Assembly: GCA_021029095.1 (NCBI GenBank)
Contig: JAJOHG010000030.1
Location: forward strand, 62,001 to 126,000
DNA from: Phellopilus nigrolimitatus
Taxonomy: Eukaryota > Basidiomycota > Agaricomycetes > Hymenochaetales > Hymenochaetaceae
Direction of reading: 5' to 3'
Length of the DNA: 64,000 bases
Under the pieces are notes generated by a model. The model had not been told where the DNA came from and did no database searches. It saw only the letters and a program-made list of their open reading frames with translations. Each line of letters begins with the position of its first letter. The first letter of the stretch is position 1. Positions 24,401-36,776 of the stretch are shown piece after piece. The position numbers were made by a program, and so were the translations under genes.

Positions 24401-24695
24401 GACGCCGTCGATTGCTCTGAAGTCGATTGCACAGATAACTTCCGCAACTGCGTCGCGTGCGCCCACACCATCACTATCAAGACCGACATCCCCTCCTGTT
24501 ACAAATTCTGACTTATCTGTTCATTCCCTTCTTGACCTTAGTTCTCCTGCACAAAACACTATTTCTCCTGCACCAGCTCGAACGCTACCTCCGTCGCAGC
24601 AGATGCACAGCATGCTGCAGCCGCAGCCTTCGTCGAACCAACCGACGAAAGGTGGGCTGTCTGCACAAGACTTGTCTTTCTTTGAAGGACTATAA
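21401..24695 (+). CDS. Large disordered protein with DFxDF-like motifs (candidate clathrin-adaptor accessory protein)
   Basis: I do not recognise a named family. Three exons cover about 21401-22170, 22223-22359 and 22414-24695. The first two introns restore TVPPELLASIMNHLDELSSD and SSVDGLHELVSKVLPE in frame. The N-terminus is acidic and Trp-rich (WEPAWGSPAHSEEGE). The central and C-terminal parts are extremely Ser/Pro-rich and disordered, with repeated acidic-aromatic peptides: FGDFDELM, DDDFSDFHG and DDSFGDFGDFV. Motifs of this kind (DFxDF, FxDF) bind appendage or ear domains of AP-1/AP-2/GGA adaptors in known trafficking proteins, so an endocytic or Golgi accessory role is an inference. The start is problematic: ATG 21401 reads MDDVWGNAWSQP and then meets a stop, while the long frame opens at 21408. 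One surplus C in CCC at about 21431-21433 would explain this. Confidence 0.65.
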
Positions 24696-24953
24696 CATTT
24701 TCCCCTCTTCTTGCTGTCGATTTTATTTCTTTGGAGTACATAGCATAGTTGTGGACATTGGCATTCTGTATCGTATAATTGACCCACTGCAAGCTCGTAA
24801 TGTAATTGTGCATGTCCTGCCTTCACGGTCCAGGCTGTTGTTACCGACCGGCGACCGTGACTGGTTGTTCAAATTAGGCGAATAAGCTAAGGAGCTCTAT
24901 TCCCTTGAACTCTGCTACCACACCGTGCTCCCTCTGCTTTACAAGCAACCGTC

Positions 24954-27530
24954 ATGGACGAACCGCAGGGCAGCATTATCGAATGGGATGAACATGACGT
25001 CCACCTGTGGCTCCGTAAGCTCGGCTTGTCGCAGTACGAGGCACCGATACGCGGTGCGTCCGTCGATATGCAGCTTGTACATCCTATCTAACTTGCACTA
25101 TGTACTTGCTTAGAACACCACATTACGGGCGACATCCTCGCGCAACTCGACGCAGAAACGCTCAAGGAGATCGGAATTGCGACAATCGGTCAGCGGCTCG
25201 CGATATTGAAGGCAGTATACCAGGTCAAAGTAGCCCACGGCGTGGAGATTGAGCCTGGGCATTACGTGCCCCCATGTGAGTCGCGCAGCACAGACGCTCG
25301 CATTTATGTGCTAATAGCGCGCCCCAATTGCGCCCAGCTGAACAGGACGACCCCGAGGAGCCAATCAATCTGAACCAGCTGCGTGATGTGCTAAAGGAGC
25401 AGGGTGCGTCTCGACTTCGATTGGTTGAGATACAATTCATGTCCTCACAATCTCGACCGTTGTGTTATGTGATTTAGGAGAACGCCTTCAAAACATCGAG
25501 GAGGAGAACAGGAGACTGACTGAACACCTTAATCAATGTATGGAGGAGCTTATGCGGGTGTCATCGGGACTGGGTCGACCGGGGGTGGTGAGTAGCCGTG
25601 CGAACCTATCATACATGACGGCAGGATACTCATACTATGAGGTCAGGGTGAGGATGGCAACCTTCGCAAGCAGCCGTCGTTCAAATGGGCGCAGTTTAGG
25701 GCGGCACGCTCGCCGACGAAGCAGGAGTCGTCGAGTGTTATGCACACTGAGTCCCCTCACTCCTCGCCGCAGAAATCCGAATACGAGCTGTCGAATGGAC
25801 GAGCAGCTCAACCTCCGTCGTATCAATCGACTTATGTAGACCGTCCTGCCCCTTCTCGTCAAGCCAGCTATCCTACCACCGCTACCCCTGCTACCGCTAA
25901 TACCACGCCTCCGGACACCAGTGGGGTGATGGTCAATCAACCTAATAGACAAGCCACTATGCGTCAAGACCCTGCCAATCCTCCTTCGAATATCAGCACG
26001 TCCTCCGATAACCTCAAGAGCTTCAAGGTCAGCTTAGATGACCCAGCCTGGAAAGTCCTTCCGGCAGCTCTCAAGAAGTACAAGATCAATAACGATGATT
26101 GGCAAAACTATGCTATGTTTATCTGCTACGGATCGACTGGTGCGTCCTTTCTCTGCATTCTCTTGCTGTGTGTTATAATCATATAATTTCATAGAACGTT
26201 GTTTGAGTTACGACGAAAAGCCGCTTCTTCTCTTCCAAAAACTCAAGGATGCGAAGAAAAATCCGGTATTTATGCTAAAACATATCAAGGACATTCGTTC
26301 GCCTATCGCTGTGGCTCAGCAAAAGCATGCCGCGCGCAAAGCGTCGGAGTCGACCTTATCCTCGATGAAACCATCACTGGGACACAGTCACAGCCGTACT
26401 GCGTCGAGACCAACGAAACTCAACACAAGCACTCCTCCCCTCAATCCGCTTTTGAACGGGCAGACGTCAGCTTGGCCCGAACTCATGTCTCCAGCGACGG
26501 AGCAGAAGGACAAGATGGATGAACTCGGCGGGGATGCGAGCAAACTCCGTGCCTATGGCACTGGAAATGTAGCGTCGGGATCAGGCAGTGGAGCAGCTGA
26601 AAGTGAGAACGCCGAGGCGTCCACGAGCACCGCACGCCAGGAAATTGTCACGTCGGGTGTTTCCTACGCTGTAGCGATTTACCCGTACATGGCGGAACAA
26701 GACGACGAGTTTGATGTCGTTGTGTGAGTACTTACTACCTCCGTATCGCGTTCGGGTTTTGATCATGCATTTAGTGGTGACACCTTCATCATCCTCTCAC
26801 GAGCCCGGGGCTGGTGGGTGGTTCAGCGAGATCCATCTGGCAAGGGGATTGTGGACACAGACACGAGCAAACAAGGGTGGGTACCTGCCGGCTGTTTGCT
26901 CGAAACAAACGTTCCTGTCGCCTCTGCTATCGCGGAGGCCAACGCCGCACGCTCGTCGTCAACTGGCTCACCGCCTCCGGTACCTGCGACGAAAACGCCT
27001 ATCCTGCCACTAAGCATTTTGTCAACGAGCTTCCCAGGCGTTGCGCTCATGGACTACAGGAAGAAGGGCGACGAGGAACTTGATCTGGTTAAAGATGATT
27101 TATTGCGCGTCTTTAAGCGGTATAACCATTGGTCATATGTACGCATGCTCTCATTTCTTAAAATACCTTGATATCTGATCTGTACCGTCCTTCGCAATTC
27201 CGCAGGCCGTAAAGGAAGAAGGCGGAGACCGTGGCTGGGTACCAGTAAGTCTTGTTGGTTTCATAGCACTTGTTCTTACTAATATACCTCCTTCAGTCCT
27301 GGTTCATAGGCAAGGTGGCAAGCGTGGGACAGATTCCTTCCACGCCTTCGACATCGGTACCAGTAAACGGGTCCGTTTCCGCGCAGGTTGGACTCGACTC
27401 GGACTTCCGTTATCAGACGCCGGAAGGCGGTGCGCCCCTCGGTGGTGGGAACGTGGGAAATCAGGTGTCGCCGATGTCATCGGCTTTCCCGCCGCCAGCA
27501 CAGGTGCATCAACGGACGACGGTCGTATAG
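24954..27530 (+). CDS. ubc2: Ubc2/Ste50-type MAPK pathway adaptor (SAM-RA-SH3-SH3)
   Basis: A scaffold that links Ras/Cdc42 signals to the MAPKKK Ste11/Kpp4 in the mating and filamentation pathway; the C-terminal SH3 pair is the feature that separates basidiomycete Ubc2 from yeast Ste50. In order: a SAM domain (DEHDVHLWLRKLGLSQYEAP, then GDILAQLDAETLKEIGI), a short coiled coil (LQNIEEENRRLTEHLNQ), a linker, an RA domain (LKSFKVSLDDPAWKVLPAAL; SYDEKPLLLFQKLKDAKKNP), then SH3-1 (AVAIYPYMAEQDDEFDVV; GWWVVQRDPSGKG; GWVPAGCLLE) and SH3-2 (GVALMDYRKKGDEELDLVKD; GDRGWVPSWFIGKV). All introns keep frame. Start 24954, stop 27528-27530. Subcellular site is presumably cortical/cytosolic. Confidence 0.93.
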
Positions 27531-28658
27531 TATATACACGAGTTCGTCGCTTTTGTGAGGCAGTCCACCGATGCGAGCTGCAGCGTTTGGAGTTCGGCCG
27601 CCAGTTCTCACGCGCAAGATCATCGTATTTGCGCTTTGTTTGTCGATTTGTCCGGACTCATTTTGTCGCCGTCAAGTTGGGTTTCGCTTGTGCTGTATCG
27701 TTATTATTTGCCGTCCAGTCGCTTCTTCGTTTCTATATCGCTCCTTCCCACCCACACGTAAATCTTTCAGCTTTTGCTTCGTCTCAACTCCCCTCACCTG
27801 ATTTCGCTTAATTGCTTAAACGTTTCACGTCGTTTCTTTGTATGTGTGCTATACGGCTCGCCGGCCCCAACTGGGTTATTATTTTTTTGAATCTTTCTCC
27901 ATACTTCGTTACTGGTTCTACTATTTTTTTCCCTCGTCTTCCTTCATACCTGCACGCCGACAACTATCTGTATTACAATGCACGGATAAAACCCCATTTG
28001 AAGTATACAGCTAAGGTATATGGAACGTTGGCTGATTTACGAAGTACTCGAGTGAGCACGAGTCCTTGAACAGGCCAAGTGACCGAGGAGACTCAGGGTG
28101 AGGTAGTGTTATTAAACCAGAGATTATTTTTAACCGATCTTTGTGAATACTACGAGTAGGCTTTGACGGCGAATGAGAACTGGGATGCTCAGTAGTGTTG
28201 CTCACTATATTGTAACGGTGAAACTCGTCATCGACAGAAGCCCGTCGATCATGATCGGATTCTGTGTGGCGATCAATTTTGAACAAATCTCTGAGTCATC
28301 CGAAAGACCAGGAAAGAAATATTGTCGCTAATAACAACACCCTGAAAAAAGTGAATAGTTCACTGCCAAACAAAGGTCGCCTAAATTGAAGCGCTGGGTT
28401 CTCTCACATGTACTTGACTTTCAATACAATTGAGCAACATCGGAGTTGATTTGACTCTTTTCGCGATGTATGCTCACTTGGTCGTGATGCAAAGACCTCG
28501 CTTTCATATAAATTGACCAGGATGCGAAGATTATGACCGTCTATCTTATCACATATATGTATCATACACAGACTCGGCGCGAATGTTTATAAAACAGGAT
28601 GCTGTAAATGTAGGACGCCACATATTTGTTACGGCGAAACAACCACTCAGTCATGTGT
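27531..28658. other. Convergent intergenic region, no gene seen
   Basis: This is the 3' flank of the Ubc2/Ste50 gene (+) and of the ankyrin gene (-). It is pyrimidine-rich at 27600-27940 and mixed afterwards. The minus frame 28011-28286 and the overlapping plus frames at 27555-27811 lack domain or splice support. Confidence 0.5.
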
Positions 28659-31600
28659 TTAGTTGATGGTATTATGGTTAAACAAAGCGCGATAGTTCTC
28701 GCTGCTGCTGAGAATACCTTTCCATTGTTCTTCCTCAAGACTCGCTTCGGCGTCGGCCTCATCGGGAAGCTCCTTAGCTATGCTGAACCTCCACCTCTGA
28801 GCGTACTCGTCCCCTTCATTGAGATTTCTCGACTTGCCCGTAGCCTTCTCAAGCGAGCTGGATACAGACCGCTGCACGTCGATCAGATGCACAAGCCTCC
28901 GTTGGCCGGGCGACGCGAGGACGGCAGTCCGCACGATCTCGAACGTCTTCGCGCGGTCACACTCGTCAGCGTCGGAAGAACTGGGTTTCTCTAGTGGCTC
29001 TTGCGGCGCGTCGCGTTTCTGGGAAAGGTATATGATGAAGGCATCCAGCGCATCCTTGAGCTTTGCGTTCGCCACGAACTTCTTGTTCCTTTGCAGGTGA
29101 GCACGGACTTCGTAAAGAAGCTTGACCTCGGTCACAAGTTTATCCGCGTCTGGTGGGCCTGGTTTCGTCTCCACTTCGTGGGTGTCGAGGTTCGCGTAAC
29201 CATTGAAACCGTAACCGTGACCGGTGATGTTTATGAGATCGTAGTCGATGCGCGTCGAATGAAGGAGCCATTGGATGCACGCTGTCTCGATCGGAGTCTC
29301 GCCCACTCCATTCTCGCTATGCAGCGCGCCGGAGCCGGCTGATGCGCTCATCAATGCAAGTGCAATCTTTGCAAAACCTTTGCGCACAGCTGCGTGCAAA
29401 GGCATCGAGCCCTGCACATCTCGCGTGATCAGACAATCATTAACCGCGTCGATACCAGAACGTAGAAGTAGCTCGACGACATCTTGCTTATTCTCCTGTA
29501 CAGCAAGCATCAAAGGCTGACATTGCAAGTATAAGCGCACGATCCGGGAAATTAGCATGAAAGCAAAATAGTCACAGTTTCTCTCCGTCGACGCGTAGTT
29601 TGCGTGAGGAGGTGCGTGGTCACATCTCGAGGAAGACTCTTGAGGAAGTATTCCAGTAGCTCCGTATGCCCGAGGAAGCATACAATATGATAGACGTTCA
29701 TGCTGGCAGCACATTAACTTGCTTCACTTCATAGAGCAGAGAATGACATACCCGTATCTGTCCGACGTCTCAACAGAAAGACCGTTTGAAATCAGGAAGT
29801 CAAAGAACTCTGATTCAAGATTTTCGGTTGCCGCAAGGTGTAGTGGTGTCATACCGGAGAAAGCGAGGCTAGAAGGGGTTGCAAATTACAGTGAGTAAGA
29901 AGACTAAGACAAATAACTGCGATAAAATTGCTTACGTGGAGTGCAATAAGTTGCTTGCCTGCGTAGGGAAGAGAGAAAGGATACGCTTAGCCATTGAGAG
30001 CTTCTCCTTCCTTTCCCTGCTGAGGATTGTAGCCGTTAGAGCAGTTTCCCGGCGGGCATTAGGCAAAACTCCGAGCAGCATTGGTAGGTGCTTGTCGAGG
30101 TCCTGGAACTTGCGCAAACCTTCCGCCCGTTCGGTCGATTTGGTCATCGAGTAGTACCGGTACGCGACGAGTGGGCCCGATCCACTTAGATACTCAACGA
30201 CTTTCTTCGCGCTCTCCCGAATTGCAGACCAGAGCAATGGAATCTCTGTGTTTGCTGACTGCTTGGAGGCATGCGCGTCGCCGCGTCGCGCCAGGTCCTT
30301 GCGCTTCTTCCCATGCACGGTGAGGCCGAGGTAGAACTTGCTCGTCTTCGCTTCAGTATGTTCCTCTTCCGAAGGCTCGACAAGCTGGCCTAAGTCAATC
30401 CCAAGTCCTGTTCGCCTGATAAGCTCGTCCAGGAGGTCTGAGGAGTCGCTTTCTAGAGCCGCCAGTATGCAAGACATATCCGGTTCTTGCGCCTCGGGAA
30501 GCAGCTGCATCATCTCGTAGATATTGACGAACGCCTCCAAGTCTCCGCCATTGCATGCTTGCTTTACAACGGAGCCCTTGGAAATTACACCCTTACCATC
30601 TTCACGAAGGCGCCTGGTCACTTCGGTATTCATGAGGAGCTCTGGAGAGGTATTACATTGCACAGCGGATTCACGAGCAGTCAGATCAGTGAAGGAGTCA
30701 ATGCCTTGGGCTCCAGAATCGATATCCATATCATCCGACTGACATGAGTTGGCATCTGAATCGTCGGGAGAATCATCTGCGTCTGGAGGCACGTATCGGT
30801 AAGAGCATCCAACAAGATCTTATACGGAGTGAACCTACCGAGAACGAAGTTTTGTTCATTGAAGCGTTTCTCATTCGTCTCCTCTTTCGGTTTATACTGC
30901 GCTGTGGCGATTGCCAGTATAAGTTTTGCAGTATCCCACTTGCGTGCGAGGATGGCCACTGAAAGTGGCGTATGTACTCCTTCTGCTGCGTGGTCTATGA
31001 ACGTCATCAACCCCGTACGCCTCATTTTTACTTGCGTCTTGACAGCAATTTGAATTGGCGGCTTCTCTGGCTTGCTGCCTTTGCGCGGGAGGCAAAGTTC
31101 TTCGATACGCGCATTATCACCTGCCCAGCAGGCCTCGAACAGTGCATCGTACTGGTCGAGCAGGTGCGGAAGAACTTTCTCTGATCCAAAGCGTCTCTTG
31201 TTGATGAATACATATCGCGCTCGATCGTCAGAATCTTCAAGATCCTCTTCGTTCGCTGGTGATTCGGCGGGTCGAGCGGCGTCCGGATCGTCTGCAAAGA
31301 TCTCAACAAACGACTTCGCACCCACGTCCTCCAAAAGCGTCTTCATCTCCTCGAAAAAGGACAGTGTGCGCTTGACCATTCCTTTGCCAGAGTCGTTCTC
31401 TTCCTCAGACCTCAAATCCTTTTCTGCTTCTTCTGTCTTTTTATAAGCATCCAACCTGCCTTGGATCGTCTTACGGAGCTCAGCGAAAGTTTTCGGATTC
31501 TCAGAAAACAGCAGATCCGCTTCCTTTTCCTTGGTAGCAAGCATCTCTTTCAGATCGTCGACCCGGCTCCGGACCATGTCGAGCAGGCTCCGGCGAGCGA

Positions 31601-34600
31601 AATTGTCGTAATAGTCGAAGTAGCGGTCAATGGGAACGGAGACTTGACCGCCGAGCTGGATAAGGAGCTTTGCCATGTAGCTGTGACACGCGAGAGAAGA
31701 TTCGACTGGAAGGAGGACGTCTACAAGGTAGTCGAGCTCGTGCGGCTTCTTGTCTGGGTTGAATCTGTAGCCATAGCCCGGTCTATAAACAATAACTAAA
31801 CAAACCTGCCATCTTTACTAAAAAAAAAAGGGGGACTTACACCATGTTCTTCGCTCTCTGTAAGTCATCCGGAGAGTATGCCACCTTGGCGCCATAACCG
31901 AGGAGCAAAGCAGCGATGCCATACCACCCCTTGGTGATTGCCGTCACAAGGGGGTAGAACGCCTTTTTGCTGTTATCAAGGACGGGAATGTTGATTGCCA
32001 CGGCCGCGCTCGGGTCTGCGCGCAAAACCGCCTCAACAAGGCGCGTGCGGCCCGAGCACACAAGTACATGGAACACGGAAAAGAGCTGCTCGTTCGCTTG
32101 CGCTGCGCTCGCGCCGGCACGCAAGAGCTGCTCGGCGAGTGCCGCAGCCCGCTCATCGTCGTGCTGGAGGACCGTCAGCCTGAGCGGATGGAGAACGGGC
32201 GCATCGTAGCGAGTTGCCTTCATCGGACGCTTTGCATCTGCGCCGGCATTTAGCAGCACTTGGACGGTGCCCAACGAGCCCCCGACGATGGCATACCCAA
32301 GCGGCGTGAATGTAAGGTCCCAGTCCGGCGCATTCACATCGAGGACATCTGGCAGTTCGGCGTTGTCCTCCGGGATGTCTGCGTCCGCGTCTGGTTGACC
32401 ACTGACCTTCGCTTTCTCCTTTGATTTTTTCTCGCCTGCATCACTTTCTCCGGACGACCAGTCGTCCTCGCTACTTGGTCGCTCTAAGTCTCCTTCGTTT
32501 TCTCCGGCGACGTTCTCTTCGTCAACCACGTCCGTTTCGTCCGCATCCCCAGCCGCCGCTTTCCTTTTTTTAGATTCCTCTTCAGCCTCTTTCGCGTTCT
32601 TCGCGTTTAGCGTGCTACGAGTTAGCATCTTCTCCACGAGCTCCGGCATGTCCATCTGCGCCGCGAGGTGGAGCGCCGTGCGGCCGTCCGCGAGTCGCGG
32701 TGTCATGCGTGCACCCGCATCTACTAGATCCGCGCTGATATCACTAGCAGCGCAGAGCACCGCGACGTGCAGCGGCGTGCGGCCAACATGATCCCGGCGG
32801 TTGACGTCGACCTCGCCCGTGGTGAAAAAATGTTGAACAGCGGCGCGGTCCGAAGCAACGATGGCAGCGAAAAGCTTCTCGGTAGGCCCGAGGTACGCCT
32901 GCGTGCTCCACTCACCGACGTCGATGGGGTTGAAACTGCCCGTCATGCTCTGCCTCCCTGGGTCTTCCTCGATGAAGCTGATGCGCCCGCGAATTAGATG
33001 TTTGTCTTCTTCCTCTTGAAGTGCCCGCTCTGTATCATCCTTGGGCTCCGGACAATACTGGCATTCGTCTTCGGCCACTTCTTTCAAGGTTCCAAAGAAC
33101 GCGACGTGACGATGAAGTCGCCTACCCTTATTTTTCGGATTGAATGTTGCTTTACCCATCCTTTAGCTATCGCCATCTTTTGATTTCCTTGAGAGAAAAA
33201 GAAGAGTTCCTCACAATTCATGCCCAAGTCCGTCTGGTACACGAGCTTCTCAATACGCTTCGCGTTCCAACCGGGGCCATACGGGACGTGCAGTTTCGCA
33301 ACGTCGTAGTCATTCATGTCGAGCCCGGCGACTTCCTCGTCGGCCTTGAGGTCGCTCTTGAGGCGGCGACGCATTCGACGAGTATACACTGTGTTATTGT
33401 CTGCACGGCTACGCAGTGCGCGGCGAGACTCGAGGTACGAGACCCGCGCTTCGGGCTTTGCGAGTTTCTCGAGGACCAGCAGGCGCGCAAGGCCCGTGAC
33501 ACGCCTCAGGGAGCGCTCGAAGATCTGAGAAACAGTTGGTGAAATTTCTAAGTGCGAAAAAGGGAAACGTACAGTCGGATCGACGTCCGCGCGTCTTAGA
33601 TCTGGGATGTGCACCTCGAAGCCGCGCGCGGCGTATTTAGCGAGGCGAACCTCATACGAAGGCGAGCGACGCGTCATGTCAACGGTGTTCGCCTGACGCA
33701 TGAGAGCAGTGACAGAGCGCGGGTTCGCCAGCACGTGGGTCCCATCGTAGGCGACACAGGGAGCGTCGACATCGAAGCCGGCGAGAACTTCCGCAGGGGA
33801 GTGGTATAAGCGCAAAACAATTTGCACGGAGCGATATGGATATTGGGCTGCGGGGTTTTCAATGAGTTCTAACAAAATATCATATACAAACGCAGCGCAC
33901 AATGTATAGAAATTGCGTGTTTGGTGCGGACGCACGTCACGTCCCAGGGGACAGAGTTGCGGACCGCTTCATAAATTTGGTTGATTTTGACTTCAGCCTG
34001 GGCAGTGTCAACGAACTAGTAAAGCATAAAATAAATATGTATGCACCTGCTCGGGTGTCAGACCCCACAGAAAGAGGTCGATGTCCGATGTCGGGTAGGC
34101 CGACGAGTGGAAGTACTTGCGCATTGTCCTCCTGGACTCCTTGTCCGCCTGTGCCATGGGAAGGAGGCATCCGAGGACAGAACCGCCTGCTGCAATGACA
34201 TTGCTCCAGTCTGTAAGTTGTGAGAGAGCGCCCTCAGTGAAGACAACCCAGTTCCTCTGAAATTCGTCGAGACTTTCCACCGTGCTCGGCGCACCATCCT
34301 TGCGGCGGCTGGCGTCAGGCAGCGGGAAGACGTACTGCGCGGAACGATCATCCTCGTCCTTAACGACGCGTGCACGCGTCGAACGAATACCCGTGCTCTG
34401 CGGCGCGTCGAACACGCTCACAAGTCCAACGTACGGGTTCGCGAGCAGGGCATTCTGGCGGTCCTGAGCAAAGAGGCGGCGGAGCTCCTTCTCTTCCTCG
34501 ACGGACGGCGCGAGAACGGAGTCGAGCGACGCACCGGGCACATCGGGCAGGGAGGCGACGCGTCGAAGAAAAGCTTGAGTCTGTGGTGCTTCGTTGATGA

Positions 34601-34610
34601 GCTGGGCCAT
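28659..34610 (-). CDS. Giant ankyrin-repeat protein with a nucleotidyltransferase-like N-terminal domain
   Basis: A 6 kb, multi-exon gene for a protein of well over 1,500 residues; every exon join I tested stays in frame. The N-terminal part has IAAGGSVLGCLL, then TSDIDLFLWGLTPEQ, and in the next exons SVQIVLRLYHSPAEVLAGFD and FDVDAPCVAYDG. A GG[S], DhDh and third Asp in this order is the pattern of polymerase-beta-like nucleotidyltransferases. The rest carries ankyrin repeats: GRTPLHVAVLCAA, GRTALHLAAQMDM, FTPLGYAIVGGSLGTVQVLL, HTPLSVAILARKWDTAKLIL, GMTPLHLAATENLE, PLMLAVQENKQDVVELLL and GSMPLHAAVRKGFAK. Acidic/Lys-rich linkers lie between them. Start 34610 (MAQLINEAPQ) or 34625. Stop 28659. 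Enzyme activity and substrate are unknown; ankyrins suggest protein binding. Confidence 0.85.
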
Positions 34611-35148
34611 CTTTCTGCGGTACAAAGCCTTGCTCGACGCGCCATTTTATAGCAGTTGACTCAGGAGGAGTGCGGTGGCGTCGCATAGGGCTCCAGGAGT
34701 TGCGCAGTCAACGCTTGGGTTGGCTCGGAGTGACGGACTCCAGTCACAAATCCCGATCTGATGGTTTGACCAGTTGTAGTATCTTATGTCACTTGCCGCG
34801 TCTAAAATTTCTATATATAAAAAGCTGAGTCATACGGCATAATCGGCGAACAAAATCACGCCGTTACAGCTTCAAATTGGGCAGCCATTCTACCTCCATA
34901 AGGCAATCACAGCGTGATTTGTGAGCCGAAGTGCGACACTTCGCGATCATTTCCTTCAACTGTGAAGGGAAATACCCTGCTGATCCGTATCCAAATACAG
35001 TAAAGCTAGCGCATCAAAATGCTTATATAAGATGATTGTGACTAGGGCCCGTCACCGAGCAGGCCTTAGAGCAAGATCAATCAAGACCTTCTATGGCAGA
35101 TCCCGCCGATGGCGGGGGGCTGTGCGCCGCTTGTCTATTGTCCACGTC
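34611..35148. other. Divergent promoter region, ankyrin gene (-) and PET117 (+)
   Basis: About 540 bp separates two divergently transcribed genes. A TATA-like TATATATAAA occurs near 34812. No coding frame is supported. Confidence 0.4.
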
Positions 35149-35444
35149 ATGAGCAAAGCCGCGCGAGTCACGCTCGCCGCCTCCGTCCTTTTCGCGACGG
35201 GCACCATCTGGGGCGTGCACTACATGCAGCAGGCCGAGCGCGAGGTACGTCTGAAGCTTCTCCACTGCCCGTCTTCCTCTGACTCCTCGCTGTGCTGCAG
35301 ACGATGTTCAAGGGCGTGCTTCGCGACGACGAGCGCCGGCGTGAGAAGATGCGTCAACGGGAAGAGGAGCTGCAGGAGTCATCGCGCAAGCGTGAGCTGT
35401 ACGAACGCATTCAACGTGTAGGCGGGGCCCAGACAAGTCAATGA
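35149..35444 (+). CDS. PET117: PET117, cytochrome c oxidase assembly factor
   Basis: A small mitochondrial protein required for cytochrome c oxidase assembly; in yeast it couples to Pet111/Pet191-type steps and heme a synthase oligomerisation. Exon 1 reads MSKAARVTLAASVLFATGTI then WGVHYMQQAERE, with the single N-terminal membrane-associated helix of the family. A 56-nt intron (35245-35300, GTACGT...GCTGCAG) follows. Exon 2 reads TMFKGVLRDDERRREKMRQR then EEELQESSRKRELYERIQ. The YMQQAERE...GVLRDD core is diagnostic. Length (about 80 residues) fits the family. It is divergent to the ankyrin gene. Confidence 0.95.
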
Positions 35445-36776
35445 CCATGGTCTGTCATCGTGCTCGTTCCCCGAGAAATGTATCTTCTGACCGTTCGACA
35501 TAGTTTTATTTTTCTTCGTTCTCTGGGTGTCATTATGTATCTATAGCGCACTTTCCACGTTCAATCCCATCTCAACCACAAGTATACCTAGGAGGGATGG
35601 ACTGCTTCTGACTCGAGCTTCCGACTGCATTCTTCGCGTCAACAAATTACTTGTTCGCATTCGACACTCCGAACAGTTCGCTTATGAGGAAAATCTAAAG
35701 CCCGCGGTGGCCACATGCATGCCTGACTCACGAGTTTAAGGCTCATGGAGTTGCGATTCGTGCCGAATTCCACGCTATCCCTCCTATGGAACTCCTATCA
35801 AAGCTGGTGTTTCTTCTTCAACCTCTCTCGTTAGCGCGCGACTGTTACCCAATTGTTCGTCGACTCCGTGACTTACCCTTCTGTGTGAGCATCTCATAAC
35901 GCCTGTCGGTACGTGATAATTTGATGGTCCAGGGCCTTCAAACCTGAATTTCCGTTTATCGATGATGTGCGGATGATCACGACGTACATAAAGAAAACTT
36001 TACGACTTTGTGTCCTTTGAATCAAGTTTGAACATGAAGGGCTAGGACGTGTCGCCGCGCCTAAGGAGGAATGTATGTACGTATTTTCCCTTTTTCTCTC
36101 CGACTATCCTGGTTCCTGCATGCGTATTACGCTTGCGGAGATTAAGTACGTCTTCACCTATCTTGTGTCATCTTAAATGAAAAAAAGTTATCCGTAATTC
36201 GGAGGCCTACGGAAATGATGGGCTTGTAAACTACGCCATCTACTTCTTGCATAAAACAAGGTGCCGGCGACACGCGGGGTGTACCAGAACATTTAGGATC
36301 TGAAGTATAGCAAACTGATCAGCAATATGGATAACGCTACTAAAAGTAGCTGGTACAAGCTTCTGATTTGGAGTATATATGTACAAACCGTCCCTCCGAG
36401 CTGCATCCACACGAGCGTAATTATCGGTATTCAAGTGGCACTTCCATTTGTGAGTATCTGATTTCATCGAACCTCCTGTGAGCGGATAGCCACACAAGCG
36501 GGACGGACAATACGCTCAAAATTCAATTCTACAGAGTAAAAACAAAAGAGTAATATGCTAACGCGTCTTCCGTTAAGAGTCGAAACATATGAGTACATGA
36601 GTATACGTATACACATCCGCAGGAGGGAAAGAAAACAGTGGGGCGCTACAGAATAAAACAAGTCGAAGTCCCGGTATCAAATCGAGGGATCATTTGTCGC
36701 GGATGTGGAGTAGTGTTTAACAACCGGAAGACAATTAAGAGAATACAAAGAAAATAACGTGGAAGTAGGAGAAACT
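35445..36776. other. Long intergenic stretch, no gene seen
   Basis: This is the 1.3 kb 3' of PET117 (+) and of the J-domain gene (-), i.e. a convergent region. Only short frames occur on either strand (35527-35739 +, 36240-36497 -, 36464-36661 -), none with a domain. No tRNA-like B box with matching stems was found. Confidence 0.5.

Noticed and set aside
28011..28286. Minus-strand frame of 91 residues beside the ankyrin gene
   Set aside because: It lies in the 3' flank, has no domain and does not join the ankyrin exons.
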